This document shows, piece after piece, positions 1 through 7,020 of a stretch of 19,529 nt of DNA. This stretch comes from an uncultured Clostridia bacterium. GTDB lineage: Bacteria; Bacillota; Clostridia; Oscillospirales; Acutalibacteraceae. The stretch lies in assembly GCA_937916395.1 (NCBI GenBank), contig CALFTN010000070.1, positions 1 to 19,529 on the forward strand, written 5' to 3'. Below the pieces are notes generated by a model, which worked only from the letters and a program-made list of their open reading frames with translations, did no database searches and was not told the origin of the DNA. Each line of letters begins with the position of its first letter. Within the stretch, counting starts at the first letter, position 1. The position numbers were made by a program, and so were the translations under genes.

Positions 1-2680
1 GTGGAGCAAATTCAACTTCTTCTGTACGTGTTGCGCCACATTCACAAGTAAAGAGTTTTGTACCGTGTGTAATACAGGTTGATTCTTTTGTAATTACACC
101 TGCGTCGTAAACGTGGTCTGTCTCTTCTTCGTGAATGCTTATGGAATCAATAAAATATGAACCATTTACATATCTTACAAGAACTGTAAAGCTTCTTGTA
201 GTAAGTCCAGAAATGAAATCTGCTGTGTAAACAAACAAACCGTTTTTATACTCTAAAAGTTCATTTTCAATTATTCCGTTTGGCGTTTTGAAAGTATAAA
301 CTTTAATTAAACCTGTCTTTTCATCGTACATAGGTGAAGAAGTAAAATCAAATCTTTCAGGGTCAAAAGAAGAATAAGTCACTAATGATTTAGCCTCATC
401 TATTAAAAGATAGGTATAATTACCATTTTCATCTGAATACTCACCCCAATCCAAGTAAAAACTACACATTGTTAAGACATCATCAACTGCTGTTCCTGTA
501 ATTGGACCAGAAGGTATACCCTTAAATGTTCTGCCATAAAAGCTTTCTGAATATCCGTCTGCATAAAGACCGATTATATAAGGAGCATAATGCATCATAT
601 AATCATTCAATGATATGCTCAAAGGAATCCAATTATTATTTTCAAGAACATTACTTCTTAAATATTTTCCATCGAATTCTAAAACAAATTTATAATTTAC
701 AAGAGTCTTTTTCTCTGAATCATATTCAGCATAAAGCCTTCCTTGGAATACACGTCCTGTATCAGTATGTAAGTAAAACCACATAGATTCTCTCACGTTG
801 TAATAAGCTGGTATTTCTAATCTGATAACTTTATGAGTCTCTTTTGTGCCATCGGCTTTAGTTAATATGATGTTTAATTCATTTTCACCACTGATTTCAA
901 GATCAGTATATGGATTAGGTATAATTTCAATATTTGCTTCTGTTTCAAACTCGCCATATTGCACTTTAATTTTATTTTCTTTTCCTACCACATATCTGTT
1001 TGAATAACCATCTTGAGTATCATAGACCTCAAACCGCAAGCCATCTATATATTCATAAGCCTGAACACCCTCAAAGGTTTTTGTTGAACCATCTTCATAG
1101 GTCACTTTAACTGTAAAAGTCAAAATATTATATACATAGTAGTAATAAAAATCTTCGCAGATTTCTTCACCGTTTTCATCTTCTATACACTCGCTAACCC
1201 ACTCGCCATGTGTATTCTCAAGCAACGGATTTTCTGGAATAACTTCTACAGACTTGATTATTGTAGAAGATGGTTGTGGATTTATTTTGAAATCCAAATC
1301 AAGAACTCTACCTAAAACCCATACTTTTACAGTGTTTTCACCCGCACTAAATTGCGTTTCATACTGGTCACAAAGTAAAGTGCAATCAAAATCAGTTGTT
1401 CTTAATAAATCAATGCAACTGTAAACTTCTGTTTTACCATCTTTATATGTAACAGTTACTGTTGGTTCAAGTTTTTCTAAATCGTAGTAGAAAAATTCAA
1501 CTCTTTCTTCATCATAATAATAATCCTGATGACCATCAACATTTTCAGTTAATTCTTTAGTTGCTGCTATTTCAACCTTTTCAATCGGATCTTCTTCTAT
1601 TGAGAAAACGAAGTCTGCTTTTTTGCCCATAAAACCTACATAACCAGATAAATCATCTCCTGGCTGAAGTGTAGATGTATTCGCCCCAACATAAAACTCG
1701 CCATCCATATTCATCATTTCTGCATAAGAATATGTTTTAGAGGTTCCATTAGTATAATACACTGTTACATTTGGATAGGTTTTTTTTACATCATATTTAA
1801 AATAGCCTTCGCCAGTTTCATAATCAGTCACTTCGAAATAACCATCACGATTTTCAATTAAGGCTCTTGTAGGTTCAGCTGTAATTTTAACTACAGTGTT
1901 TGGCTCAATTTTAAACTTGAACTCACTTTCAATACCCATAAAGGTTGCTAAACCTGTATATTCTTCACCAATATACAACTCGTCTGCTTCATAATCAAAA
2001 AATAAATCAAAACAATAAGACTCACCGAAAGTTGCATACAATTCATTCAAAGTATATGTAACAGGTGTTTCGTTGTTTTTTAATTTAACAGTAACTTTTG
2101 TTGTATCCAACGACCAGTCAATAGCATAAGCGTTAACATAAGGTGTATCACCTTCCATGTCATAAGTGCCACAAGGTGTTTCAATACCTTCTCTTAAAGG
2201 TCCTACTGCAACTGTAAATGATTCAATTGGAGATTCAATTACTGCAAAATCAAAATCTGAAGTTGCTATAACATCCCAATACCACTCGTCTGACTCCGCA
2301 TCGTAAAGTTCATCATACAACTCAAATACTGCTTTATAAGTACCAGCGCCTAATTGTGTTGAACTAACTTCTTCTGGGTAAATTTCATAGCCATATTTGC
2401 CAGTGTCACAACAATAATCATCAAATTCAATTAATGACATATTTTCTACACTGCCATCACTATAGGTTAATGTTAAATCAACGGAATTATAAAAGTGCCA
2501 ATCATAGAAACTTCCGTCATCATTCTGATAAATACCTACATTTAACATTAAAGGGCTTGTAGCCTTGGCTTCTACATCTACAATTGTTACTTCTTCTGCT
2601 TCAGCAGCTAATGCTGTCATTGGCAAATTAGAAAAAACAATAAACATAGCAAGAACTACATAAAGAATTCGCCTTTTCAT
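1..2680 (-). CDS. Large secreted protein with tandem Ig-like modules (C-terminus outside window)
   Basis: An open frame runs without a stop from an ATG at 2680 to the left edge, giving 893 residues with the C-terminus missing. AGGTGA lies 5 nt before the ATG and a good promoter lies upstream. Residues 1-26 form a signal peptide: MKRR, a hydrophobic core, then a likely signal peptidase I site after TALA. After that come at least four related modules of about 102-115 residues (roughly 156-261, 262-363, 364-473, 474-588). They share the pattern E-N-x-x-G, then Tyr/Phe-rich 'YFxY', then 'xVTVxYxDGxxxxY', as in bacterial Ig-like beta-sandwiches. Residues about 30-155 look like a diverged first copy. 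Residues 590-860 are not recognised. The visible end, near residues 868-893, has a Cys-rich segment (TCITHG...FTCECGATRTEE) of a kind seen near the C-termini of clostridial surface proteins. It is acidic and rich in Tyr/Glu/Asp. A surface or secreted adhesin-like role is inferred only, and no catalytic motif was found. Confidence 0.8.
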   Translation of the reverse strand, partial: MKRRILYVVLAMFIVFSNLPMTALAAEAEEVTIVDVEAKATSPLMLNVGIYQNDDGSFYDWHFYNSVDLTLTYSDGSVENMSLIEFDDYCCDTGKYGYEIYPEEVSSTQLGAGTYKAVFELYDELYDAESDEWYWDVIATSDFDFAVIESPIESFTVAVGPLREGIETPCGTYDMEGDTPYVNAYAIDWSLDTTKVTVKLKNNETPVTYTLNELYATFGESYCFDLFFDYEADELYIGEEYTGLATFMGIESEFKFKIEPNTVVKITAEPTRALIENRDGYFEVTDYETGEGYFKYDVKKTYPNVTVYYTNGTSKTYSYAEMMNMDGEFYVGANTSTLQPGDDLSGYVGFMGKKADFVFSIEEDPIEKVEIAATKELTENVDGHQDYYYDEERVEFFYYDLEKLEPTVTVTYKDGKTEVYSCIDLLRTTDFDCTLLCDQYETQFSAGENTVKVWVLGRVLDLDFKINPQPSSTIIKSVEVIPENPLLENTHGEWVSECIEDENGEEICEDFYYYYVYNILTFTVKVTYEDGSTKTFEGVQAYEYIDGLRFEVYDTQDGYSNRYVVGKENKIKVQYGEFETEANIEIIPNPYTDLEISGENELNIILTKADGTKETHKVIRLEIPAYYNVRESMWFYLHTDTGRVFQGRLYAEYDSEKKTLVNYKFVLEFDGKYLRSNVLENNNWIPLSISLNDYMMHYAPYIIGLYADGYSESFYGRTFKGIPSGPITGTAVDDVLTMCSFYLDWGEYSDENGNYTYLLIDEAKSLVTYSSFDPERFDFTSSPMYDEKTGLIKVYTFKTPNGIIENELLEYKNGLFVYTADFISGLTTRSFTVLVRYVNGSYFIDSISIHEEETDHVYDAGVITKESTCITHGTKLFTCECGATRTEEVEFAP

Positions 2681-2727
2681 TTTTATCACCTCATACAAAT
2701 ATTAATAGTCATACTATCATAAGGTAA

Positions 2728-2756
2728 ATTATACGCCTATTGATAAAATTTTACAA
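2728..2756 (-). promoter_or_regulatory. Sigma-A promoter of the secreted protein gene
   Basis: On the minus strand there is a perfect -10 TATAAT (2733-2728), a 17-bp spacer and a -35 TTGTAA (2756-2751, 4 of 6 matches). The start point would be near 2721, about 40 nt before the ATG. A small dyad, ATAGT-ATG-ACTAT (within 2703-2719), lies just after the start point and could be an operator or a 5' hairpin. That role is a guess. Confidence 0.65.
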
Positions 2757-2852
2757 TGCACAGATGTCATAAAATGTGGGTTTAATTTTTGTTGAAAATT
2801 AAACTTAGTGTGGCTGGTGTAGTAGGGGCAGACCTTTGGTCGCCCGAACTTT

Positions 2853-2883
2853 AGTGCTGAGTGCTGAGTGCAAAGTGCTGAGT
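2853..2883. repeat. Heptamer tandem repeat (AGTGCTG)n
   Basis: About 4.4 units of the 7-bp unit AGTGCTG, with one variant unit AGTGCAA. The first 17 bp are perfectly complementary to 3031-3047, so the two could pair over a 161-bp interval. Confidence 0.85.
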
Positions 2884-2927
2884 TGAGGGACCTGCGGTCG
2901 GGCTGCCGTAATTATAAATGAACAAAA

Positions 2928-2986
2928 CAACTACATTCTCGCATTTAAAGATTATGTTTAAATCTAAAAATGAACGAATGTAGTTG
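2928..2986 (-). terminator. Probable intrinsic terminator after the antiporter gene
   Basis: Arms 2928-2953 and 2961-2986 (26 bp, five mismatches, 7-nt loop) form the innermost hairpin of the gap. Read in the minus direction, the hairpin is followed by a T-rich stretch, TTGTTTTGTTC. It sits about 120 nt after the antiporter stop codon. The long AT-rich stem and interrupted U-tract make it a weaker terminator than those at 10290 and 7070. Confidence 0.5.
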
Positions 2987-3030
2987 CTGTCATAGATATT
3001 TAATTATAATCAAGCCGTAAGGCTTCCGAA

Positions 3031-3047
3031 ACTCAGCACTCAGCACT
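3031..3047. repeat. Inverted copy of the AGTGCTG heptamer array
   Basis: ACTCAGCACTCAGCACT is about 2.4 heptamer units and is the exact reverse complement of 2853-2869. Confidence 0.8.
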
Positions 3048-3062
3048 AAAAATTTCCTCTCC

Positions 3063-3104
3063 ACTAGCCATACTAGCCATACTAGCCAACTAGCCACACT
3101 AACC
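3063..3104. repeat. Short tandem repeat (ACTAGCCAT/AC)n abutting the antiporter stop
   Basis: About five units of an 8-9-bp motif (ACTAGCCAT, ACTAGCCAT, ACTAGCCA, ACTAGCCAC, ACTAACCA). On the minus strand it reads TGGCTAGTA repeated, beginning 2 nt after the TAG stop of the antiporter. Each unit carries a TAG in that orientation. Confidence 0.75.
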
Positions 3105-3106
3105 AC

Positions 3107-4102
3107 CTACAGCGTCACCGTAATAAGCCCAACAGTTATACAGAAATATGCTAAATAAACACAAAGCAAAATCGCGCCCTGCCAACGCATAAATTTTCTT
3201 GTTATAAACGATGGCACGAGTGTGAGAAGTGTTACAACTGCACAGATTGAAATATCAATAGCAGATTGCTCCCAGCTCAGAGTAAGCGAACCACCTGCAA
3301 TAAGTGTGGAAAGTGGTAAAATCAACGATAAATTTATAACATTAGCACCAACTATATTGCCAAAAGAAACTGAATACTGTTTCTTAGCGAACGCTGAAAT
3401 AGAAGTTATAAACTCTGGCAATGATGTGCCCAAGGCTATAACAGTTGTTGAAATAACTCTTTCGCTAACGCCAAAAATCGTTGCTATTTCGCCACCGGTA
3501 TGTACTAAAAGCTGTGAACCAAAAACCATAAAAAAACCACTTAAAAGGAATTTTAAAACATCCTTTTCATGATTTCTTCGTTTTAAAATCCGTTCTTCTT
3601 CAGCCACATCTTCACGTGATTTATATTTAAAGGCATCTGGCACGCGATTTTCATAACCTGATTTTATATTATGAATTATAAATGCACCAAATATAACAAG
3701 TAAAATAATTGCACTTATAAAATTAATTTCACGCGTTATTCCGCAATAAACTAAAACACCTACTGATAATACCATTAATACACTTTCAAAAAGGTACTCA
3801 AGTCTTTTAAAAAGTGTTGGCATATAAATAAACGAAATAGCAATCATTACACAGAAATTTGCCGTTACGCTACCGACAGAAGTACCAAAAGCCATATCTG
3901 GCATACCTTGTGCCGAAGAAAAAATTGAAACAAAAATTTCTGGTAATGTTGTTGCAATGCTCACAAGTGTTGCACCAATTATAAACTTTGGAATTCTTGC
4001 AACAGTTGCAATGCGGGTAGCACTATCAACAAAAACGTCGCTACCCTTTACGGTTAAACCAAGACCAATAACAAATAAAAATACCGCTAAAGCTATTGTC
4101 AA
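3107..4102 (-). CDS. CaCA-family cation/Ca2+ (Na+/Ca2+-type) antiporter
   Basis: This is an integral membrane antiporter of the YrbG/CaCA type, which exchanges Ca2+ for monovalent cations. It has about ten hydrophobic segments in two homologous halves joined by a charged cytoplasmic loop near residues 150-185. The alpha-1 repeat contains GATLVSIATTLPE and alpha-2 contains VIALGTSLPE. The Glu of each LPE is the expected cation ligand (E58 and E233 when counted from the GTG). The second alpha-1 helix reads FGTSVGSVTAN, where alpha-2 has the usual FGNIVGAN, so a conserved Asn is Thr in the first half. The frame also opens with a GTG at 4111, but AAGGAGG directly touches that codon. The TTG at 4102, 9 nt after GGAGG, is a better start (331 codons; the GTG would give 334). 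The gene is monocistronic, divergent from the SGNH hydrolase, with its own promoter. Confidence 0.9.
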   Translation of the reverse strand: MTIALAVFLFVIGLGLTVKGSDVFVDSATRIATVARIPKFIIGATLVSIATTLPEIFVSIFSSAQGMPDMAFGTSVGSVTANFCVMIAISFIYMPTLFKRLEYLFESVLMVLSVGVLVYCGITREINFISAIILLVIFGAFIIHNIKSGYENRVPDAFKYKSREDVAEEERILKRRNHEKDVLKFLLSGFFMVFGSQLLVHTGGEIATIFGVSERVISTTVIALGTSLPEFITSISAFAKKQYSVSFGNIVGANVINLSLILPLSTLIAGGSLTLSWEQSAIDISICAVVTLLTLVPSFITRKFMRWQGAILLCVYLAYFCITVGLITVTL

Positions 4103-4144
4103 TTTTGCCACCCTCCTTCACACACAAATAAATTACTTTTCAAG

Positions 4145-4173
4145 ATGTTATCACAAATAAAACACTATGTCAA
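4145..4173 (-). promoter_or_regulatory. Sigma-A promoter of the antiporter gene
   Basis: On the minus strand there is a consensus -35 TTGACA (4173-4168), an exact 17-bp spacer and a -10 TAACAT (4150-4145, 4 of 6). Transcription would start near 4138, leaving a leader of about 35 nt with AAGGAGG. Confidence 0.7.
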
Positions 4174-4221
4174 CAGATTACTATTTTTTCTAATAAAATA
4201 CTTTTAAATAACAATTTTTCG

Positions 4222-4230
4222 TGATATTAT
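4222..4230 (+). promoter_or_regulatory. Extended -10 promoter of the SGNH hydrolase gene
   Basis: TGATATTAT is a TGn-extended -10 with hexamer TATTAT (4225-4230). The -35 position (TTTTAA, 4202-4207) is poor, as is usual for extended -10 promoters. The start would be near 4237, and AGGAG lies 11 nt before the ATG at 4262. Confidence 0.5.
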
Positions 4231-4261
4231 AGAAGCATAATCTTTTAGGAGTGATATAAAA

Positions 4262-4885
4262 ATGAAAACCTTTCTTTTTCAGGGCGATTCAATTACAGAT
4301 GCAGACAGACAGCGTGAAAACATTTTAAATTACGGATATGGATACCCAAATATTGTCGCTGCAAAATATCTTGAAGAGAATCACAATGAATATAAATTTA
4401 TAAATAAAGGTATAAGCGGAAACAGAATTGTTGACCTTTATGCAAGAATTAAAATAGACCTCATTAACTTAAAGCCTGATTATTTAAGTATCTTAATTGG
4501 CATAAATGATGTGTGGCACGAAATACAGTCACAGAATGGTGTTGATAATAAAAAATTCAAAAAGGTTCTTTCAATGCTTATTGAAGAAGTAAAGGAAGCA
4601 TTGCCTGATATTAAAATTATTATGCTTGAGCCGTTTGTACTTAAAGGACCAGCAACAGAAGAAAACTGGGACGAATTTTACAGCGAAACCAAACTAAGAG
4701 CACAATCTGTAAAAGAAGTAGCAGAAAAATATAATTTAAGCTTTGTTCCACTACAGGATAAATTCAATGAAGCGACAAAGGATACCGAAACAACATATTG
4801 GCTCGCTGACGGTGTTCACCCTACCCCTGCAGGTCACAATCTTATTGCAAAAGAGCTTATTGCAGAGTTTGAGAAAATAAAATAG
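4262..4885 (+). CDS. SGNH/GDSL-family hydrolase (esterase or lipase)
   Basis: A 207-residue protein with all SGNH blocks. Block I is FQGDSIT with the nucleophile Ser10. Block II is GISGNR with oxyanion Gly53. Block III is IGIND with Asn82. Block V is DGVHPTPAGH with Asp183 and His186 completing the triad. There is no signal peptide or membrane segment, so the enzyme is probably cytoplasmic. Relatives hydrolyse acyl or acetyl esters, often on lipids or carbohydrates; the substrate here cannot be read. It is the only plus-strand gene of the window and stands alone between a divergent antiporter and a convergent blaR1-like gene. Its stop is followed at once by a heptamer repeat array and then by a two-way terminator. 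Confidence 0.9.
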   Translation: MKTFLFQGDSITDADRQRENILNYGYGYPNIVAAKYLEENHNEYKFINKGISGNRIVDLYARIKIDLINLKPDYLSILIGINDVWHEIQSQNGVDNKKFKKVLSMLIEEVKEALPDIKIIMLEPFVLKGPATEENWDEFYSETKLRAQSVKEVAEKYNLSFVPLQDKFNEATKDTETTYWLADGVHPTPAGHNLIAKELIAEFEKIK

Positions 4886-4886
4886 T

Positions 4887-4942
4887 TGTTGGGTGTTGGG
4901 TGTTAGGTGTTAGGTGTTAGGTGTTAGGAAATAGGAAATAGG
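4887..4942. repeat. Heptamer tandem array (TGTTRGG)6(AAATAGG)2
   Basis: Eight 7-bp units start 2 nt after the hydrolase stop: two TGTTGGG, four TGTTAGG and two AAATAGG. The unit changes but the 7-bp period is kept throughout. Since 7 is not a multiple of 3, the TAG in successive units falls in all three frames. The strand has eight GG or GGG runs separated by short loops. Confidence 0.9.
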
Positions 4943-4950
4943 AATTAAAA

Positions 4951-4996
4951 AAATTCTATCATTTTAAGTTTATCGTAAACTAAAAATGATAGAATT
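4951..4996. terminator. Bidirectional terminator between SGNH hydrolase and blaR1-like gene
   Basis: Arms 4951-4972 and 4975-4996 pair over about 22 bp with one mismatch and a tiny TC loop. A T-rich tail follows on the right (GTTTTTTATTTTTAA) and an A-rich run lies on the left (TTAAAA before the stem). The hairpin can therefore end transcripts from both converging genes. The right-hand tail touches the stop codon of the blaR1-like gene at 5015. Confidence 0.85.
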
Positions 4997-5014
4997 TGTT
5001 TTTTATTTTTAATT

Positions 5015-6640
5015 TTAATCCCAATAGGTTATGTGCTCCACGATGCCATTTTCCGTAATCCACACACTTTGTTCGCCATATTCACTGCCACCATTTTTCA
5101 GGAATGTGACTTCATATTCTTTTGGAGTCCATCCTTCACCAAAATATTCAACCGATATTTCATCATATTCAACTGTACAAAGTTTTTTGGCAATTTCTAT
5201 AGCTTCCGCTTCACTATCAACAAAGCATTCACTTGCTGTTTTCTTTAACAATTTTTCTTGTGCTTTGATTTCACATTTTGTTTGAAGCGTACCCCTGATT
5301 TCACCCTCATTATGCATTAAGTAATTCCAAAGATATGACGGGAATTTTTCATGAATATCTTCCCAGTAAACCTCACCATCTCCCGGATACCAGAACTCTA
5401 TCAATTCGTAATTGCCATCAGAATATTCTGCAGTAATAGCACTCACTCCACCATATACACTTCTGTGATTGCACTCTACAACACCATTATTAACAGCATA
5501 TCCATTTGAACGAGAAACCATATAAAATGTAGTCAAATCGTTTTTCTCTCTGACTTCTAAAACCGTAAAAGCAGTACAATAATAATCAATATTAATTCTG
5601 TCATTACTGCATTTTGCTCTTTCTAACAATTCTTTTTCAATAAACTTATATTGTTCCTCTGTTATTTCTGATTTATATTCCTGATATCCAACAAAAGATG
5701 AATTACCCGAAAATGACACAAAAGACATTGAAAAGCAAACAACTACACCAACCAGAGCAAGCCACACCTTTGGTTTCTTATAGTTTAAAATAGATTTAAT
5801 TCTACTCGCTACTGCATTTTCACTGAATGCAAGTGGACAAGTAACAATTCTTTTTTTAGCACTACTACAATTTATAAGTGCCTTTGAATAAAACTTTTTA
5901 TAAAAATCAGTAGTTCTTTTTAAAACTTTTGCATCGCAAGCTAATTCTATATCTTTGCAAAAAAGATTAAACGCCAACCACATAACAGGGTTAAACCAAT
6001 AAATACTTAATAATAAATAACCAATCAACTTCCAGATGTGGTCGCCACGCTTTATATGAGCCTTTTCGTGCAGTATTACACATTCCATATCACCACCATT
6101 TAAATTTGATGGAATGTAAATTTTTGGTCTTATTATTCCTAAAACAAAGGCTGTGTCAATGTGGTCACAAATCATTACATTATTCTTTAATGGTGTTGCT
6201 TCTTTTATTTTTATACGAAGTATTATAAAACTTATAATTGCATATAAAAACATAGCAATTACACCAATAAACCATACAACAATTGCAACATCGAAAAATT
6301 TCTGCATAGGTGTTACAAGTGCATCTGGTTCAGGTGTAAAATTCTTCTCGATAATTGGATTCAGTACAGAATTAACCGTTTGAAAACCTGTATCTATTCC
6401 AGGAACTTTGGTTTCTGTAATGTTTACAGGAACAACACCGAGATTTGGGACAATACTCAATTTACTTGACGGCAAATAATATTGACTCACCAACCTTAAA
6501 GCAACAAATAACCACATAAAAAAGCGTTGTGATTTTGGTGCTTTTTGCATTAACCATCTTAAAATAACTACCGCTAAAACAATCCACGATGCAGCATAGC
6601 TTAAATCCATTATAAGAATTAACTGTTCTTCTAAATTCAT
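5015..6640 (-). CDS. BlaR1-like M56 membrane metallopeptidase with a non-PBP sensor domain
   Basis: A 541-residue membrane protein of the BlaR1/MecR1 (peptidase M56) family. Members sense an outside signal and use a cytoplasmic zinc site to trigger loss of a BlaI-type repressor. TM segments lie near residues 15-31, 39-57, 117-143, 203-225 and 291-312. The zinc motif HEKAH (191-195) lies in the third cytoplasmic stretch and the third-ligand motif ELACD at 232-236. The family sequence FSENAVASRIKSIL follows at 272-285. The outer part (313-541) has no SxxK, SxN or KTG penicillin-binding motifs. Instead it has an unfamiliar domain with WYPGDG...YWEDIHEKFP (417-434), and its last 65 residues resemble a PepSY fold. 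The start lies 2 nt after the blaI stop, with GGGGGAA inside the end of blaI, so the two are translationally coupled. Calling it a beta-lactam sensor would be unsafe. Confidence 0.85.
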   Translation of the reverse strand: MNLEEQLILIMDLSYAASWIVLAVVILRWLMQKAPKSQRFFMWLFVALRLVSQYYLPSSKLSIVPNLGVVPVNITETKVPGIDTGFQTVNSVLNPIIEKNFTPEPDALVTPMQKFFDVAIVVWFIGVIAMFLYAIISFIILRIKIKEATPLKNNVMICDHIDTAFVLGIIRPKIYIPSNLNGGDMECVILHEKAHIKRGDHIWKLIGYLLLSIYWFNPVMWLAFNLFCKDIELACDAKVLKRTTDFYKKFYSKALINCSSAKKRIVTCPLAFSENAVASRIKSILNYKKPKVWLALVGVVVCFSMSFVSFSGNSSFVGYQEYKSEITEEQYKFIEKELLERAKCSNDRINIDYYCTAFTVLEVREKNDLTTFYMVSRSNGYAVNNGVVECNHRSVYGGVSAITAEYSDGNYELIEFWYPGDGEVYWEDIHEKFPSYLWNYLMHNEGEIRGTLQTKCEIKAQEKLLKKTASECFVDSEAEAIEIAKKLCTVEYDEISVEYFGEGWTPKEYEVTFLKNGGSEYGEQSVWITENGIVEHITYWD

Positions 6641-6642
6641 TA

Positions 6643-7005
6643 TTATTCCCCCTTATAAGAATCAACTATCTGACGAAGTTTTTCAACTTCTTTCTCTGTC
6701 AGCTTTTTACGCGATGTAAAAGCCGTTAAAAATGCAGGCAAAGAACCAGAAAAAGTTTCATCAATAAACCTTTCACTCTGAACTGAATAAAACTCATCTT
6801 TTGAAACAAGAGAAGTTACTATACCTTTATTGTTCTGAAAAAGACCTTTATCACAAAGTCTTTTTAAAACTGTGTAGGTGGTTGACTTTTTCCACTTCAG
6901 AATTTCTTCACTTTTCTTTGCAAGTTCGGGTGAAGCTATTGGCTCGTTCTCCCATATAATATCAGCAAATTTTGCTTCAACAACGCCCATCTGATATTCA
7001 ACCAT
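6643..7005 (-). CDS. BlaI/MecI-family transcriptional repressor
   Basis: A 120-residue repressor with a winged helix-turn-helix at about residues 4-70 (FADIIWENEPIASPELAKK, then KWKKSTTYTVLKRL as recognition region). A C-terminal dimerisation helix follows (70-120). BlaI proteins bind TACAnnTGTA operators as dimers and are inactivated through the M56 partner encoded just downstream. The frame is open to an ATG at 7044, but that codon lies in the -10 element. The ATG at 7005 is preceded by GGAGGTT with a 6-nt gap and gives the normal family length, so it was chosen. The gene is first in a two-gene operon with two operator palindromes at its promoter, implying autorepression. No beta-lactamase or other obvious target lies nearby. 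Confidence 0.88.
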   Translation of the reverse strand: MVEYQMGVVEAKFADIIWENEPIASPELAKKSEEILKWKKSTTYTVLKRLCDKGLFQNNKGIVTSLVSKDEFYSVQSERFIDETFSGSLPAFLTAFTSRKKLTEKEVEKLRQIVDSYKGE

Positions 7006-7020
7006 TTTTCTAACCTCCAT

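Larger units (their letters stand above)
2804..3104. repeat. Composite intergenic region of nested inverted repeats
   Basis: This 300-bp gap between the antiporter and the secreted-protein gene has no plausible ORF and is built of nested inverted repeats. The outer pair is TTAGTGTGGCTGGTGTAGTA near 2805-2824 against the reverse complement of about 3080-3104. The middle pair is a perfect 17-bp pair, 2853-2869 and 3031-3047. The inner pair is an imperfect 26-bp pair, 2928-2953 and 2961-2986. Between them sit GACC-TTT-GGTC (2831-2841), GACC-TGC-GGTC and a small AAGCC-GTA-AGGCTT hairpin (about 3012-3025). The region might be a miniature palindromic mobile element or a pile-up of intergenic repeat units. 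No target-site duplication could be confirmed. Confidence 0.6.

Noticed and set aside
526..786. Plus-strand open frame of 86 codons
   Set aside because: It lies antisense inside the long open frame of the secreted protein, lacks a ribosome site and has no recognisable protein features.
2804..3104. CRISPR array
   Set aside because: Units are only 7-9 bp with no spacers, and there are no cas genes.
4109..4111. GTG at 4111 as start of the antiporter
   Set aside because: The AAGGAGG sequence touches this codon with no gap. The TTG at 4102 has a workable 9-nt gap. Not fully excluded.
5031..5285. Plus-strand open frames antisense to the BlaR1-like gene (also 6153-6383)
   Set aside because: These are shadows of a well-supported coding frame on the other strand, with no ribosome site or motif.
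5015..5704. Beta-lactam sensor domain of BlaR1
   Set aside because: No SxxK, SxN or KTG motif and no sequence likeness to class D/PBP-type sensors.
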